Made by a program: the position numbers and the translations under genes
Notes under the pieces: generated by a model
Seen by the model: only the letters and a program-made list of their open reading frames with translations
Told to the model about the DNA's origin: nothing
The model's database searches: none
In this document: positions 11,269 to 23,847 of the stretch, piece by piece
Layout of the letters: the number at the start of each line of letters is the position of its first letter
Position numbering within the stretch: the first letter of the stretch is position 1
NCBI GenBank assembly: GCA_021209875.1
Contig: JAGYVD010000007.1
Span: 1,922,001-1,986,000, forward strand
Length of the DNA stretch: 64,000 bases
Direction of reading: 5' to 3'
Origin: Rosellinia necatrix
Lineage: Eukaryota; Ascomycota; Sordariomycetes; Xylariales; Xylariaceae

Positions 11269-13241
11269 GTTGACTGTAAGGCCGCAGGTTTTCTTGGAAG
11301 CGTGGGTGCTCTTAATGGGTGGAATCAAGAGCGTCTTTCCCGTGACTACCTATTGTAAATGCAAGAAGGCACTCAAGCGCTGGGCATGTGCTTGGGATAT
11401 AAGAAAGGCGGTATTACTCCAAGTCGAGACCGGTGTTGAACAGCGAGTGCAGGGCTAGCTAGATTGGAGTTGGTGGAGGCAGGGGAAGAAGGGAGGAGAT
11501 GGGATAGATTCTTGTCACCCGGCTTGTCAATACCAAATCTAGCCTATTGGCCAATTGGATTGGGTAGGTAAGGACGAGGAAAGAAGGGAGTGTGAAGAAG
11601 GAGCATGAAGGAACAGCAGAAGGTGGGTAAGTAGGTAGTTTATAAAATGTTAGGCACCTTCCCTCTGAGTTAGAGTCCATCGCCGATGCCATGGATTGGT
11701 TGGCTGGCAAGTAGTTAAGTACCCAGTAGGTAGCAACTGCAATATTGTTGTGAGGCAGTTGCCCAGACGATAAAACCGAAAAATCAACCACGGCAGGTGC
11801 CTACACGATGTTCGTGAAAGGTGCTAATACCACAGTACCTAGGTACTCTCAATGAATCGCTTAGGTAGGGTACCTACCTCGTCAGGTATTTTGAGTAGGT
11901 AGATACAGGATAGGACCTAATTAATAGGCGCATGTTATCATCACGCCCCCCCTATCTTGATACTTGCATTATGTAGCCTATGAACATCTCAAGGTGAACT
12001 CTTTTTTTCTCACATTAGTAGTAAATGACGTAACTGGAAGCTACTATAACGTGAAAATATGAATGCGATTCTTTCTTCTATTATTTGAACATCAGTTTTT
12101 ACTGCTCTCTAATCAATATAAGCAATGAAAAGTCTCAAGATTTTGATAGGAGGCACCAAACACTGAATTCATAAACAGCTACTCTTGGTATAGTCCAGGG
12201 ATGCTATAGCTAACCCTATGTGTGCTGAAATATGTTCTTCTCAAGGTTTTATATGTTGTTGCCTCAGTTTTTATGTGGTTCTGCGCAATAACCAGACCAC
12301 TGTCTCGAAAGTCACCATGAAGATATAGGAAACAACAATTTCATCTTTGTAGGGTATTTAGACAGGCAGACCACATCTTGTGAAGTACAGTATTGTGATG
12401 TATGTAGTGGCTAGGCAAACACAAAGGTAGCAATTTAGCTAGGCTAATTTATCCAGAAACAACTCATGCACATTTTTATTTTATTTCTTAGTCAAATGCT
12501 GTTGTTGTGTGTCAGTTAGGTTCAGCTACTATTAATTTCATCAAGGAATTCCCTCATGTATTCTTGGACGCTTTTCTAGGGGTGTATAGGCCATCCCCAT
12601 ATCTAATACAGCTGCTATTGTTGCATACAAATTTTGAGGTGTTAGTACAGAAGCCTTTGAGACGGTTTCAGTATCTAAAATTGAAGCCCTCTCTGCTATG
12701 TTTGACGTATAGGGAAGAGGCTTTAATGGAAACGTTAGCTTATGGAATTTAGACAAGATGATTTATTATTTTTATGTTCAGAATATACTTAATAAGGAAG
12801 AACTGCTGAAATAAAACAAAACTTTTTTTTAATAAGACACAATTATTCATATAGTTAATTTTTATTTACAACCCACAATATAGCAGAAAAGCAAAAAATA
12901 ATAGTGGCATGGCCTACAGCCATGTTGGTCTCCGATTGGCTAAATAACTGGCACCGAAGTAAGGCCACTGGTGTGACTAGGTAGTAGGTAGTGAATACCT
13001 AGCTATCTGGTGGGTGCCAACAGTAACATAGTAAACGAATGACTAGCCAAATAGTGAATAAGCTATTATGTATATAAGTAGGATATCTCTTCTCTCTTTA
13101 GCCTTAGTTTTTATTCCCAATGCCGACGACGTACAGTTAGGCCCTGAACCAACTGCCACTATTGTAGCCATCATATATAAATTTGTTTAGTAGAACTATG
13201 TTAATAATAAAACGGAGTACTATTGAATCAAGCTAGGAATG
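11269..13241. other. AT-rich gene-poor spacer left of the biosynthetic block
   Basis: No supported gene. The part from about 12000 to 13220 is clearly more AT-rich than the flanking genes and has short frames with no recognisable product. The longest (about 70 codons, minus strand, 12541-12756) is not credible alone. It may be decayed repeat DNA. Several TAGGTA/CCTAGG motifs occur at 11835-11900 and 12975-13005. Confidence 0.5.
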
Positions 13242-15338
13242 CTATACGCCGTTACCGATAGTGTTACCGTTGTTGTTGCTATTGTTATTGTAGGAAGCAG
13301 CGCCCGGTTTCTCCTGCTCCCGAACTTCTACCAGACTCTCTGATACGATCTCATACAAGCGTCCGGACCTAATCGACTCGTAGACACGCGTGTTATATAA
13401 CCCGATGCTCGGCGTGGTACCATCCAATGTCACCGCCTCAGTGGAAGCGAGGTGCTCCTCGCTCAAGAACGGGATACCGAGCTCTTTCCGAATAAAGCGG
13501 TACATGCGCCGCGAGGCCATACCAATATGGGGCGTGGCGTCAGGCGGCACGTCCTGCCGGCCATCGATCTCGATCGAGCGTAAGTCGAGGGCCTGGCATA
13601 GTGCAAGGAGATGCGCGGAGGCGAGCTGTGACAGAACGTCGACGGCGTCGAGGGTGTAGCGCGCCGACACGAGAGCGAGGGAGTTAAGAGACTGGTTACC
13701 CATCTCGGCCGTCTGCACGTGAGAGCCGACGGGATTAGCAAGGAAGCCGAGCTCGGAGGTGAGGGCGGCGGCGACGACGTCGAGGCCCTTGAACAGAAAC
13801 GAGTCGTGCGCCGCATCGGAGCACAGGTTCGGCGGCAGCCCCCAGCTGGTGGCCGGGTTAATAAGCTCCGTACACTGCGCGAAGAGCATGCGGCCGATGC
13901 CCTGCAGGCCCTGGCGTAGCTTCTCGACCGCCGACGTTATAGCGCGCGCCTGGAAGTTGCCGCCGTGGAAAACACGGCCCGTGTCCGCATCCACTAGCGG
14001 GTTATCCGTTACTGAGTTCAGCTCTACTGTTAACTGCTCGTGCGCCAAGCTGAAGTCCTCGAGCACGGGGCCTAGCCACTGGCTCGCTGTGCGTAGCGAG
14101 TAGCGGTCCTGCCGCAGCGTCGCGACGTCCTGGTTGTCGTGCCGGTTGAGTAGTCGCGAGCCAGCTAGGAATGCCTTGATGTTCCGCGCGCTGTCCACCT
14201 ATGCACAACGCTGAGTCTGTAATGTCCATTCATAGTATAATGTCTTTTTATGTTCCGGCAGCTGGCCGGTGTGGGAAATACCCGCTTGGGTGATTTGTAC
14301 CCCCTAAGATACGCCAACAATGGGTAATAAAAGACTCCGATGACTAACCTGCCCGGCATGCGGCCGCACGCGCGCGATAAACGGCTCGAAGCTCTCGTCG
14401 CTGCCTCGCAGCGCCTCGACGCTCATAGCTGTCAACACCTGCGACAACGCGGCGAGATGGAGAGATTCGTGGGCCGCAAGGGCTGCGACCCCAGCCGACA
14501 CGGCGGTGCCGTTGACAATAGCGAGGCCCTCTTTGGCGTGGAGGGTGATAGGCGGGATGCCGGCCTCTACGAGGGCGTGGTCGGCTCTTAGTACTCTTCT
14601 CGCCCCGTCAACGTCCCGTGGGCCGGCAAACGCCGTGGCGGACGGCTTCCCCTGCATTAGGGCGCCCATCCACGCGAGCGCGCTGAGGTCGCCCGACGCG
14701 GAGATACTCCCGCGGACGGGGATGCGCGGCACGACATCAGCGTTTAGGAGGCTCATTAGACATTCTGCGACGTCGACCCGGATGCCCGAGGCGCCGCCAG
14801 CCAGGGAATTAAGGCGGATAAGCATGGATGCGCGTGCCCACGACTCCGGCATGCAGGTAGCGGCCAGTGGGTCATTGAGTGGAAGCGAGCTTCCCACCGT
14901 CGCGCGTTGTTGTTTCCCTCCCGGGTCTTTCTCGTCGGGATGGGCCTTGCTGTCGCTGTGGCCAGAAAGCCCATGGCTTCTCGGGACGGGAGTCTGCTTG
15001 CTGTCGGCGATAATCCCGCACGTCAAGTGGCTAATTAGGCTCTGCTGGACTCTTTCCACGTCGTCGGATCTCGTGTCGGCGCTGCCCCCAAAGCCAGTGT
15101 TGACGCCGTAGATGACGTCGCCCCTAGCGATCTTCGCCGGAATAATCTTGCTGCACGCTTCGATGGCGTCGATGGACTCGGGCGTGAGCATCACGTGTGC
15201 TAAGTCTCTCGACACGGCCACCACGTCGGCAATGGTTAGGCTCTTGCCGTCAATAGCCAGCTTCGGCCTGGTGGATGATGAAGGACCACGCCGCTGTGAT
15301 AGCACTCGGTCCGTACACGAGGATACTGGGGTAGCCAT
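13242..15338 (-). CDS. Phenylalanine/histidine ammonia-lyase family enzyme (PAL-like)
   Basis: This is a MIO-dependent aromatic amino acid lyase, probably deaminating phenylalanine to cinnamate (tyrosine or histidine not excluded). Two exons, 15338-14349 and 14198-13242, with a 150-nt intron in phase 0; 648 residues. The MIO-forming Ala-Ser-Gly is seen in VRGSISASGDLSALAWMGAL (near residue 210). The catalytic Tyr loop is DVIYGVNTGFGGSADTR. NSVTDNPLV and GNFQA also match the family, and SLISHLTCGI lies at the substrate-selectivity region. A spacer of about 40 residues between this region and MPESWARASMLIRLNSL is rich in Ser/Gly/Lys and unusual. The C-terminus ends in an Asn-rich tail and lacks the extra domain of plant PAL. 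It is the first gene of the eight-gene biosynthetic block. Family call is firm; substrate is inferred. Confidence 0.92.
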
Positions 15339-16384
15339 GTTGTTTTCAACGAAGACACACGGTCAAAAACTCAAGTCGTGTGCTAAGAAGAAAAATTTTA
15401 TTAACGAAAACGCCCCTATTTTATATTCTCTCCGCTTGAAGGCGGCGATATACAGTTCGTCCTTATAGGAGAGCCTAACTGCCCGAAGACTCTGCATTCC
15501 GATCAAGGCCTGTAGGCATACCCAGGTGATCAAGGCAGCTAGGCTAAAAATCCTACTACAACGCACGCCAGAGCGAGTAAGCGTTGTAGAGCCTTGCCTA
15601 ACCACCTGCCTTACCCCTTCGCTACGCCATGATGTTAGCCTAGACTTTGGTGAGGGAAACTTTTTGAATGCAGTCGCAGCGAGGGTGTACGAGGGTCTTC
15701 CGAGATGCGTTACAGGTCAGGGTCTTACCTATGATCGGCACTTTTTTCCGATATACGATAGAGATCGATTGACTGATACGTATGGGAAAAAGTGTGAGGC
15801 CTAAGAATCAGCGACTTTGGCGAGATCGGAGAGACAGTATAGATCTTACGGGCTACCTACAGGTAGGTTCGAGCTGGTTTGACATCGGGTGGTTCGCTGT
15901 CCCCTGGGATAGCGGCCAGGGAGGTACACTAGTACCTCGGTTGTCTGTAGCAAGACTTACCTAATGGGGCGGGCTTCGTGCTAGCCATTTCCAAACACCA
16001 CGCCCTACCTACAGTGTATGCATTATGTAGAGTACTAGGTATGTGGAACACTACAATTTAGCCGAACACAACCTACATAGGTATGGTGGTCAGCAGTAGG
16101 TAGGTTGTATTCAGGTCGTCTGGATCGAACTTTTGCCTCTCTTTTTCCTTTTCCCAAAGTAGTGCTTCGCGTCGCGTGGCAAGGAGATGTCGCCAACCGT
16201 AACATCAGTGAAACCAAGGTTGCTTTATGTTGTGATCTCACTGGCATAATGCGTATCCACATACACCTTAGACTGCAAACGGCCAAAGGAAACGGAATAT
16301 CACTGTAACTAATTATACACATAGAGAGCGAAAGTACAGTGCACCGCACGTGGATAGTGGCGCCGCAATTGCCCCACCAATTCC
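15339..16384. other. Intergenic between the PAL-like gene and SDR1
   Basis: No supported gene. This is the promoter side of the PAL-like gene and the 3' side of SDR1. TAGGTA motifs occur near 15850-15870 and 16030-16110. Confidence 0.45.
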
Positions 16385-17353
16385 CTATTCGGCATAATCT
16401 GTACCGTATGCAACCTCTTTACAGATCTTAAAGTCACCCCGTACTTGATCCATGCGAGCTGTCGAAATAGTCCAACAATCCTTGCCTAATGGCAGTCTCA
16501 AGACTTTGGCCAAGTTCGGATCCTTGCCACTTACAGCATCATGTATGATCTTCGCCGCTCGTTCTGGATCGCCTGGTTGTTTCCCGTGTTTGTCCCGTTC
16601 AGACTGGATTATGGCGGAAACAACGTGTGGGGGTTTGTACGCTTCCGACGCCTCGGTCACGGATAATGCCCCGGGCGCAAGGAAGTTGGTCCGGAATGTA
16701 CCGAGATTGACGATTAGGGTACGAATTCCAAACGGTGAGGTCTCCAGTGAAATAGCTTCCGAAATCGCTGACCGAAGTCAGTAACGAGACTTGTAATGCG
16801 AGGCTCGAAAATAAACAAGGAGTATAAACAAGGAAGACAAAACTAGATCCCGCTCACCCTCTAGCGCAAACTTGGACGCGCAATATATACCATATGCGGG
16901 GGAGACGGCAAGCCCCAAAACGCTACTTATCTGCACGATAGTACCACGACCCCTCTGGCGCATTATGGGCAGAATGGCCTTGCAAACACGGACTGTCCCC
17001 CAGACATTTGTATCGAATGCGGATTTTGCATCCGCTTCGGTGACGTCCTCGATAGCGCCCGTAATACCTACTGCAGCATTATTCACGACAGCGGCAATAC
17101 CCCCTTTAAACAAGGTATTAGCTTCTTTTATAGCTTGATTGATCTTGTCCTGAGACCACGAGATATCGAGTGCTGTCCATTTGCCATTAGGGTGCGACTC
17201 GACTTCCTCAACGAATTCGGGCGTTTTAGCTGGATTTCGTGATGTCGCGATAACATTGTCCCCTGTGCTCAGTATGTACCTTACTAGAGCTAAGCCAATG
17301 CCGTTGCTTGAGCCCGTGACTAGCCAGGTACGTTTCTCTTCAACATCGGCCAT
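16385..17353 (-). CDS. Short-chain dehydrogenase/reductase (SDR1)
   Basis: An NAD(P)-dependent classical SDR. Two exons, 17353-16858 and 16767-16385, joined across a 90-nt intron (GTGAGC...GTCAG) that turns KFALEG into KFALEAISEAISLETSPFG; 292 residues. Visible motifs: TGSSNGIG cofactor loop near the N-terminus, NNAA, catalytic Ser in VQISSVLG, and YCASK (Tyr-x3-Lys). The overall pattern resembles 17-beta-HSD-like fungal SDRs that reduce ketones or oxidise alcohols. It is transcribed away from SDR2, with 1.3 kb between them that may act as a shared promoter. A role as a tailoring enzyme of the block is inferred from position. Confidence 0.9.
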
Positions 17354-18641
17354 TTCGAAGCCTGTATTAATACGAAGTATGAGTCGAGTGGGTCTCAAGA
17401 CAGGCAGAATATGGAGGCATGGGCTCCAACGTGTTCGTAAAGTTGGTGAAGCAGGGTTTTTAGGCGGCACGTTGAGATGAAATATCAAAGGGGTGGGGGG
17501 GGGGTATCGGTAATAAGCATTAAATCTTGAATGTGGCACCTGCGTGTTGTTATTCACACATTTTGTTGTTGGCACCGCGAACCTAGCCTAATCCAATAAA
17601 AGGATGGGCTCGGTTGTCGTATCTGACGACATACGCGTCCCAATGTTCATGAGAGGTGGCAGGTACGAAGGTGTATTTCAAGTCAAGGAAGGTGTAAGTC
17701 ACTAGTACCTAGTGCCTATTCAAGTCAAGCTTGGGTACTGAATGGTTGAGATCAACCCCTCCACTTCTAATATATCACCTTTTTTATCCTCTAATCTCTC
17801 TAGGTCCTTGCCTAGGTAGGGTGCTGGGCTTGCGATAGAGGGAACATTGGGCGTTTGGAGGGCTGGGCATGGTATATGCAAACAGCCGACCTATGGCACA
17901 CCTAGGCTTTCGCGAACTTTTGCAACGGCTTACAGTTCGTCCATACGTAAGCACTTGATTATATACCATTGGTATGTACTGTATACATGCCGCATGTGTG
18001 TACGTCGTATCGTTCTTGTTAAAAGTATGGTCTGAGCCGTTTGTAATCCATTGACCTGAACAGGAAGGTAGAGAGAAAATTAGTGATTTCGTGGTGTGTG
18101 TCCTATTGGCCCATCATCCACATCCTTCTATTATAAACTAAAGTCTTCAGAAGATACTTAGGCAAGTTGTCTGACCTATATGCGTAAATGTGGTGTGATA
18201 TATGAGTGGAGGACCGGGCTAGACTATCTCGCGGCAAAGCATGCCGGCCCGAATCCGTCCATTGAGGCTTCCAAGGTATTGGCAAGGTATATGTACTTCC
18301 TACCCTGTGTTACAGGCAGGCCAGGTAGAATTTTGGGCCTACATATATGTATGCAGGTAAGCATGAAAAATGAATAGGGTTACACAAAGGGATCGCGTCA
18401 ATCAAAACCAATGACGTACCTACATACCAGAGGGCCGTATGTACCTTCCCTATCTACCACAGGGTGACAATGAAAACAAACCTGGATTATTAATCAACCA
18501 GAGCTTCGGTTCCATTCTACCTTTACCAAGTACCTATCTTGTATATAACATCAACGGATGAGTTTAGACCTCCACCGCATCGCATCCCGCACAATCTCAT
18601 CCACGTGAGAACCCAGAATCACTCAATACCTACCTGTCAAA
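17354..18641. other. Divergent promoter region between SDR1 and SDR2
   Basis: 1.29 kb without a supported gene between two divergently transcribed SDR genes. It probably holds both promoters. A G-run (about 17493-17503 on the plus strand) and scattered TAGGTA motifs are present. I see no clear shared operator. Confidence 0.45.
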
Positions 18642-19647
18642 ATGGCCGTATATGTAATTACCGGGGTGTCGAGGGGGTTAGGGGTGAGTTTGCAGTGTCC
18701 TTGTCCTTGTCCTCATCCTGGCTCAATCCAGTCTACCTAGTTTGAGTTCGTCAGGCAGCTCTCGGGGGACCCGGCGAACCTAGTCGTCGGTCTGGTCCGC
18801 AACAAGCTGGCTACCGAGAAGAAGGTGGCGGCAGAGCTGGGCGATCGATCCAATATCCGCATCCTCACCGCCGACCTCACTAAGTACGACAGCCTGAAGC
18901 AGGCCGCCGCCGACACAGCCGAGATTGTGGGTGAGCGCGGTATCGACTACCTGGTCGCCAACGGAGGTATCGTGTCGTACTTGGACGGATTTGGGCCCAT
19001 TGGCGCATTGCAAGTCTACTCCCCCCCCGGCTCTTATCCAGAAATGATCTGTAGCTAAGGTTATGCCATATGTGCAATAGGAAAGACAAGGTCGACGAGT
19101 TGGAGGCTGTGTCAACGGAGCTGTGGCAGACCAATGTCGTCGGCAACATCCACCTCATCAACCTCTTCCTGCCTCTGGTATTGAAGAGCAAGACCAAGAA
19201 GGTCATCAGCATTTCCACTGGTCTAGCCCAGATTGAATTGACCAACGACGTCGGGGTTGACATAGGTGCTTTGTACGCCGCCTCCAAGGCAGCCATGAAC
19301 CTCATTGTAGCCAAGTACAACGTTCAGTACAAGAAAGACGGCGTGCTCTTCATGAGTATCAGCCCGGGAGTGGTCGAGGTCGGCCACTATAATGATTGTA
19401 CGAATTCCTATCTTCGAGGTGAACAAGTGGGACTAGTTTGCTAAGGCTACTCCTAGGCACCCCGGAACAGATGCAGGGCTTGATGGGGTTCATCGGCCAG
19501 CTCAAGGTTTATGCGCCTGACTTCGCGGGCCCAATTAGCACAGAGAGCTCCGTCCATCACATCAGGGCAGTCTGGGAGAAGGCTAGCGTCGAGAATGGGG
19601 ATGGTGGTTCGTTTGTCTCACATTTGGGCAACAAGCAGTGGGTGTAA
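18642..19647 (+). CDS. Short-chain dehydrogenase/reductase (SDR2) with a likely GC-AG intron
   Basis: Four exons: 18642-18683, 18741-19009, 19081-19397 and 19457-19647; 272 residues. The start MAVYVITGVSRGLG carries the TGxxxGxG loop; FEFVRQL follows after intron 1. The active site Tyr-x3-Lys is YAASK in GALYAASKAAMN, and ISISTG holds the Ser. The NNAG position is VANGG. Intron 2 has no usable GT donor. The sequence TT|GCAAGT, a classical GC-AG donor, gives exact phase and turns GFGPIGA into GALKDKVDELEAV. The introns are 57, 71 and 59 nt. Resembles small carbonyl-reductase-like fungal SDRs. A job in the biosynthetic block is inferred from position only. Confidence 0.85.
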
Positions 19648-20976
19648 ATTTGGTGGCTAAGAAAGGCAAGGTTGCACGGAGATGGTCCTGTGTAATACAT
19701 CCACCTGTAGAACTACCTATTCGCCTCCATACGAAGGCGCCCTCCAATTCAGAGATCAGATAGTCAGCGTGTCAATCAGCGATTTGCTTCTTAGGGAATA
19801 AGCAGTGTGCGTTTTAGTGAATATCTACATCTACTCTATTTGGATAAATGATATGTTCGTAAACTCAAATCTAAGTATCAATTGATGGAGTTGGTGTAAT
19901 AAGGCGGTGCAACGGTAGATATGCCTCCGCAGCTGAGGTCTCCCAGGCTTTCCGGGAGGGTTAAGGCGTATTACGCGGCCATGGAAACCGCCCTCAGCAC
20001 CGCCCTCAGCACCGCTACCGCCGCTAGGCCTAATAAGCAAGGATTGAAGCGTGTGATCTAAGACACGCATAGCATGACATAGCTATAGCTACGGTAACAT
20101 AATGGAACCTTTCCCTGCACCGTAAGCCTTGGCCGTCGGCATGGTCATCTCTAGCTGTCATGGGGGGTTGGGTTATGAGGAGTGCATGCTGCGGTTCGGC
20201 TATCATTAGTGAGGACTGCGTCCCTTTTGTGAGCAAGCTGTTTCATTGCAGATCGCTAAACGTATGCCTATATTTTACTTGTACATCTACGGGTGGAAAA
20301 TGTGACAAAAGTAGGTGTAGAGGGTGGTATATGTAAAACGCGTATGCATATGCGATTGGTTATAGCTGCGCCACCTACTGATAGGGGTTCCCTGGCTACT
20401 ATGCAAGCTAATACATCTCCTGGTTATAGATAAATCCTACGTCAGAGGCGGCGTTTACTCTACCAATAGCTCTCTGGCTATTTATTGCTGTGTAGTACTG
20501 TATTGACAGATCATTTCTTGGGAACGAAGATAGATACACCTCCCCTATTCCTACCAGGTCAACCCGGCGATGCCGTCAACCGGTCTCCGTCGCGTGGCAG
20601 CTCTACTGGATGGATGATAAAAATGAATGATGGTTTCCCCCTATGATCCTCTAGGGCTCACACTCGCCTGGGTGACATCGGAGGCTACCTACAATTCCTG
20701 GTTCAACCGGATGACTATTTTCCCTCTTCACTTACAATGGTCTGACTTAGATGCCAAAAACTAGGTTTCGCTTGAGAAAATCCATAATGGCGCTCGAGGA
20801 ACGTACCGAGCTGATGAGCAGTGGTGTGGAAAGGATCCAGGCCCCTGGGAAGGATTCCTGTGGTGGCTGTGAACAAAGAAAGGCTTTAAAAGCAGACGTG
20901 ATTTTTGCTTTGTCGAAGGAGAATGAAGTGTCCCGTTTTCAATTTTACCATCGTGGCCATAGTACGATTAAAAAAA
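19648..20976. other. Intergenic between SDR2 and the BBE-like oxidase
   Basis: No supported gene. An upstream in-frame ATG (about 20924) precedes the chosen start of the oxidase but would bury its signal peptide. A short CCGCCCTCAGCA direct repeat lies near 19989-20013. Confidence 0.45.
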
Positions 20977-22792
20977 ATGATCTCACTTACGTCCTTTCTC
21001 GTGGCGTACGGCCTTGCCTTACTCCCGGCTTTCGTGACCGGTTTTCCCGTCGTGCCTCATTGTTTCCAGAGAAGATTGTTCTCACGAGGCAACATAACTG
21101 CCGCTATAGTCAATGCTGAGCTGGGCGCCCAGCTTTCCACCGGCTCTCTAATTTTTGGATCGGATAGCTCCCTGTGGCCCGACGCAACCAGCAGATGGGA
21201 TACTTTGGTGCGGCCTAATGTTCAGGTCGTCGTGGAGCCAGCAGCCGAGTCCGATATAGCCAAAATTGTAAGGGGTTACTCATGAGGTTCTTGGAAATTC
21301 GATAATAACCGTGCTGACTCTGTTCAACCCAGATCAAGTACTGTAACGATAATAGCTTCGAGTTCCTAGTGAGGAACCGTGGTCATGGAATAACATCTTC
21401 TTTGTCAACCTTTTCCGGGTTAGAAATCAACGTAGAGCGGCTTATAGATATTACTATTCAACCGGACGAAGAAACCGCTACACTCCAAGCCGGGGCGTAC
21501 GGTGGCCTAGTTATTAAGACACTTTGGGATAGGGGTTACGTTACTAGTAAGCGATTTTCATTCTTGTTGTGCAGTTTGACAGCTGATATTTAGTTTCTTA
21601 GCTACTGGAGCTACAAGATGTGTCGGTATCATGGGTCCAGCACTGGGTGGTGGTCACGGGCGCTACAATGGACTCTACGGGTTGGTTATGGACGATATCC
21701 TGCACTACAACATCGTCCTGGCAAATGGCACAGAAATTGGAGTAAACAGGACAAGCTATCCAGATCTTCTCTGGGCCCTGAAAGGGGCTGGTCACAATTT
21801 TGCTGCTGTCACAAGTATTGTGAAAAAGATCTACCCGAAAGAGATTGAGACATGGCACTACCACAATTATACTTGGACACAAGATAAGTTGGAGGTTGTT
21901 TTTGAAGCGTTGAACGCCTTCCATAAAAGCGACAATGGGACTACACCTCCCAAGATGGGTGCCAACTACGGCTCCATTATTATGGATAAGTCTATTAGCA
22001 CAACCGAGGTGAGTAATATCTTGCCCCTATTGCAGGTCGATTTGCTCATGCCTGCCCAGGCAGTGCTAAAGTGGGGTTTCTACTATGCCGGCCCTGCTGG
22101 TGAAGCCGAGGAGCTCCTGACCCCCTTTAACGCTATTGGGGCTCTCGCAGAGGATACGTTCGACGTTTCATACCCCGTGATAGCTGATTTTACCGCCGGA
22201 GACTGTGCTCCCGGGAACTATGCCATCTCCAGCGCCTTTTTGGTTGATTGGAATGTCACAGCAGAACGTGCGCTCTACGACCATTACCTCGCGAACGTGG
22301 CCAGGTACCCCGAACTTGGTGCCACCGCTTATCTCTGGCACGAAGGCTACGCGACCGCCGGCTACCAAGCCATTCCCTCCGACTCGACCGCTTACCCTCA
22401 CCGCGAGGAGAACCACATCATGTAAGCCTTCACCTCCACCCGGGCAACAGGCACATAATACTGGCCACTTACGTGATCAACTACACAAACTAACTTATAT
22501 CTGTTGTAGGTTCTTTGCCACTTCCGTTCCGGAGGGATCTGGCCTGCTAGGCACGGCAAACAGGTGGGCCAAGGAAGCAACGGACATCTGGAACGCTGGC
22601 CAGCCCAACCGTCAGCCAAAGGTCTACGTAAACTACGCCATGGGCCACAACTTTGAAACTCTAGACTCGATATATGGCTATGAACCTTGGCGCCTGGAAA
22701 GATTGCGCTCGCTCAAGGCTACCTACGATCCAGCGAACCGTTTCCGCTTTTATGTTCCAATTATATCTAATTCTACATATGGGTGCAAGTAA
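20977..22792 (+). CDS. Secreted berberine-bridge-enzyme-like FAD oxidoreductase
   Basis: An FAD-linked oxidase of the PCMH/BBE family that oxidises alcohols, sugars or forms rings in secondary metabolism. Four exons: 20977-21267, 21333-21546, 21602-22421 and 22510-22792; 535 residues. Starting at 20977 gives a signal peptide (ISLTSFLVAYGLALLPAFVTG), so it likely acts outside the cytosol. FAD-binding region: VVVEPAAESDIAKI, then RNRGHGITSSLSTFSG, where the His is the probable covalent FAD site, then GIMGPALGGGHGRYNGLYGL. The second covalent Cys of bicovalent enzymes is not in its usual spacing (the local sequence is RCVGIMG). The C-terminal BBE segment has KVYVNYAMGHNFE and YDPANRFRFY. Family is firm. 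Substrate is unknown. Confidence 0.9.
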
Positions 22793-23847
22793 GAGCTAGG
22801 CCGCTATGTTCTCCCTGATTCTAGTGTCATATGTATATGCAATACGAGTGTTGATCGCATCAACGCTTTGTTATAACAGTCTTATTATTAGAAACAATGG
22901 TAAAAAAAAAACCGACAGATGACGTCGGCGGCGTTGATTCGGAGGCCGAGAATGTGACGGAAGTGACCAGAGGGACCGAAATTGTAGAAAATCACTGGAG
23001 GTAATGTATTGCGATTTAATTTCAATAAATCGAAGCTTATCATAAGTCCTTCACATGGTAGTAGGGTGGTAGATCCGAGGTTTGTGCCTAATTGGGATCA
23101 GATCTGCCTCACCCTTGTTGGCAAGTTACGCCCTACCCCTTAAACGCCCCTTGCATATATGCTTCATGTAGGTTGCAATTATGAAAGGTGACAGTTGTAA
23201 GTAGACTACATTTCCAAGGATTCTCGTTTCTGTCTCCTTTCTATCCTGATGTCGGGCCTGCAGACCCCCCCGCCCCTCCCCTTCCCCCTCTTCACCCATC
23301 CCATACGGCCCTCGAGCTTCGTTTATACAGGCACTTTTCCAGGGATTTAACGTCAGAATGCATGATACCGAACCAAACTTACGCTTATAATTAAACTTCG
23401 TTCCAAATACATATCAATATTAGCGGTATCTTGCAGGCTGGTGCTTCAGATACGTCGGCCGGGACTGTGAATGGGATGCATTCGGATTTCACCGAACCTT
23501 CCAAGGATTCTAGTGCCACCCATCCTGTCAGACAGACACGGAAGGGAACTGACTGGTCCTAAGGGGCACTACGCCATTGGCACCCGCTGGCTCCGATCGC
23601 GATTGCCGGTTTACTTTCTGATAGATTCAGAGGTTTGCCGATTTGTCAGCTACCTGGTTACCCCGCGATGGATATTCTACCTGCTTTTGCAGCTCCTGGT
23701 GCAGCCTTTTCGCCATGCATGCACACCCCAGGCCGTCATAGCGAGATTATAGAGAGAGAGAGAGAGAGAGAGAGCTTTTTACACTTACTCCCCCTCCCTC
23801 CCCTAAGGTTCCTAGAAAATTGTGGGACGATTGTCTTCATTCCCATC
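22793..23847. other. Intergenic between the BBE-like oxidase and the FAD monooxygenase
   Basis: No supported gene. The 3' half is the promoter of the monooxygenase and contains a (GA)n run about 75-100 bases upstream of its ATG. Confidence 0.45.
23750..23775 (+). repeat. (GA)n microsatellite in promoter
   Basis: About thirteen GA units lie shortly upstream of the FAD monooxygenase ATG at 23848. They are followed by a C/T-rich stretch. Confidence 0.8.

Noticed and set aside
12541..12756. 71-codon minus-strand frame in AT-rich DNA, considered as a transposase remnant
   Set aside because: No recognisable transposase signature and no flanking inverted repeats.
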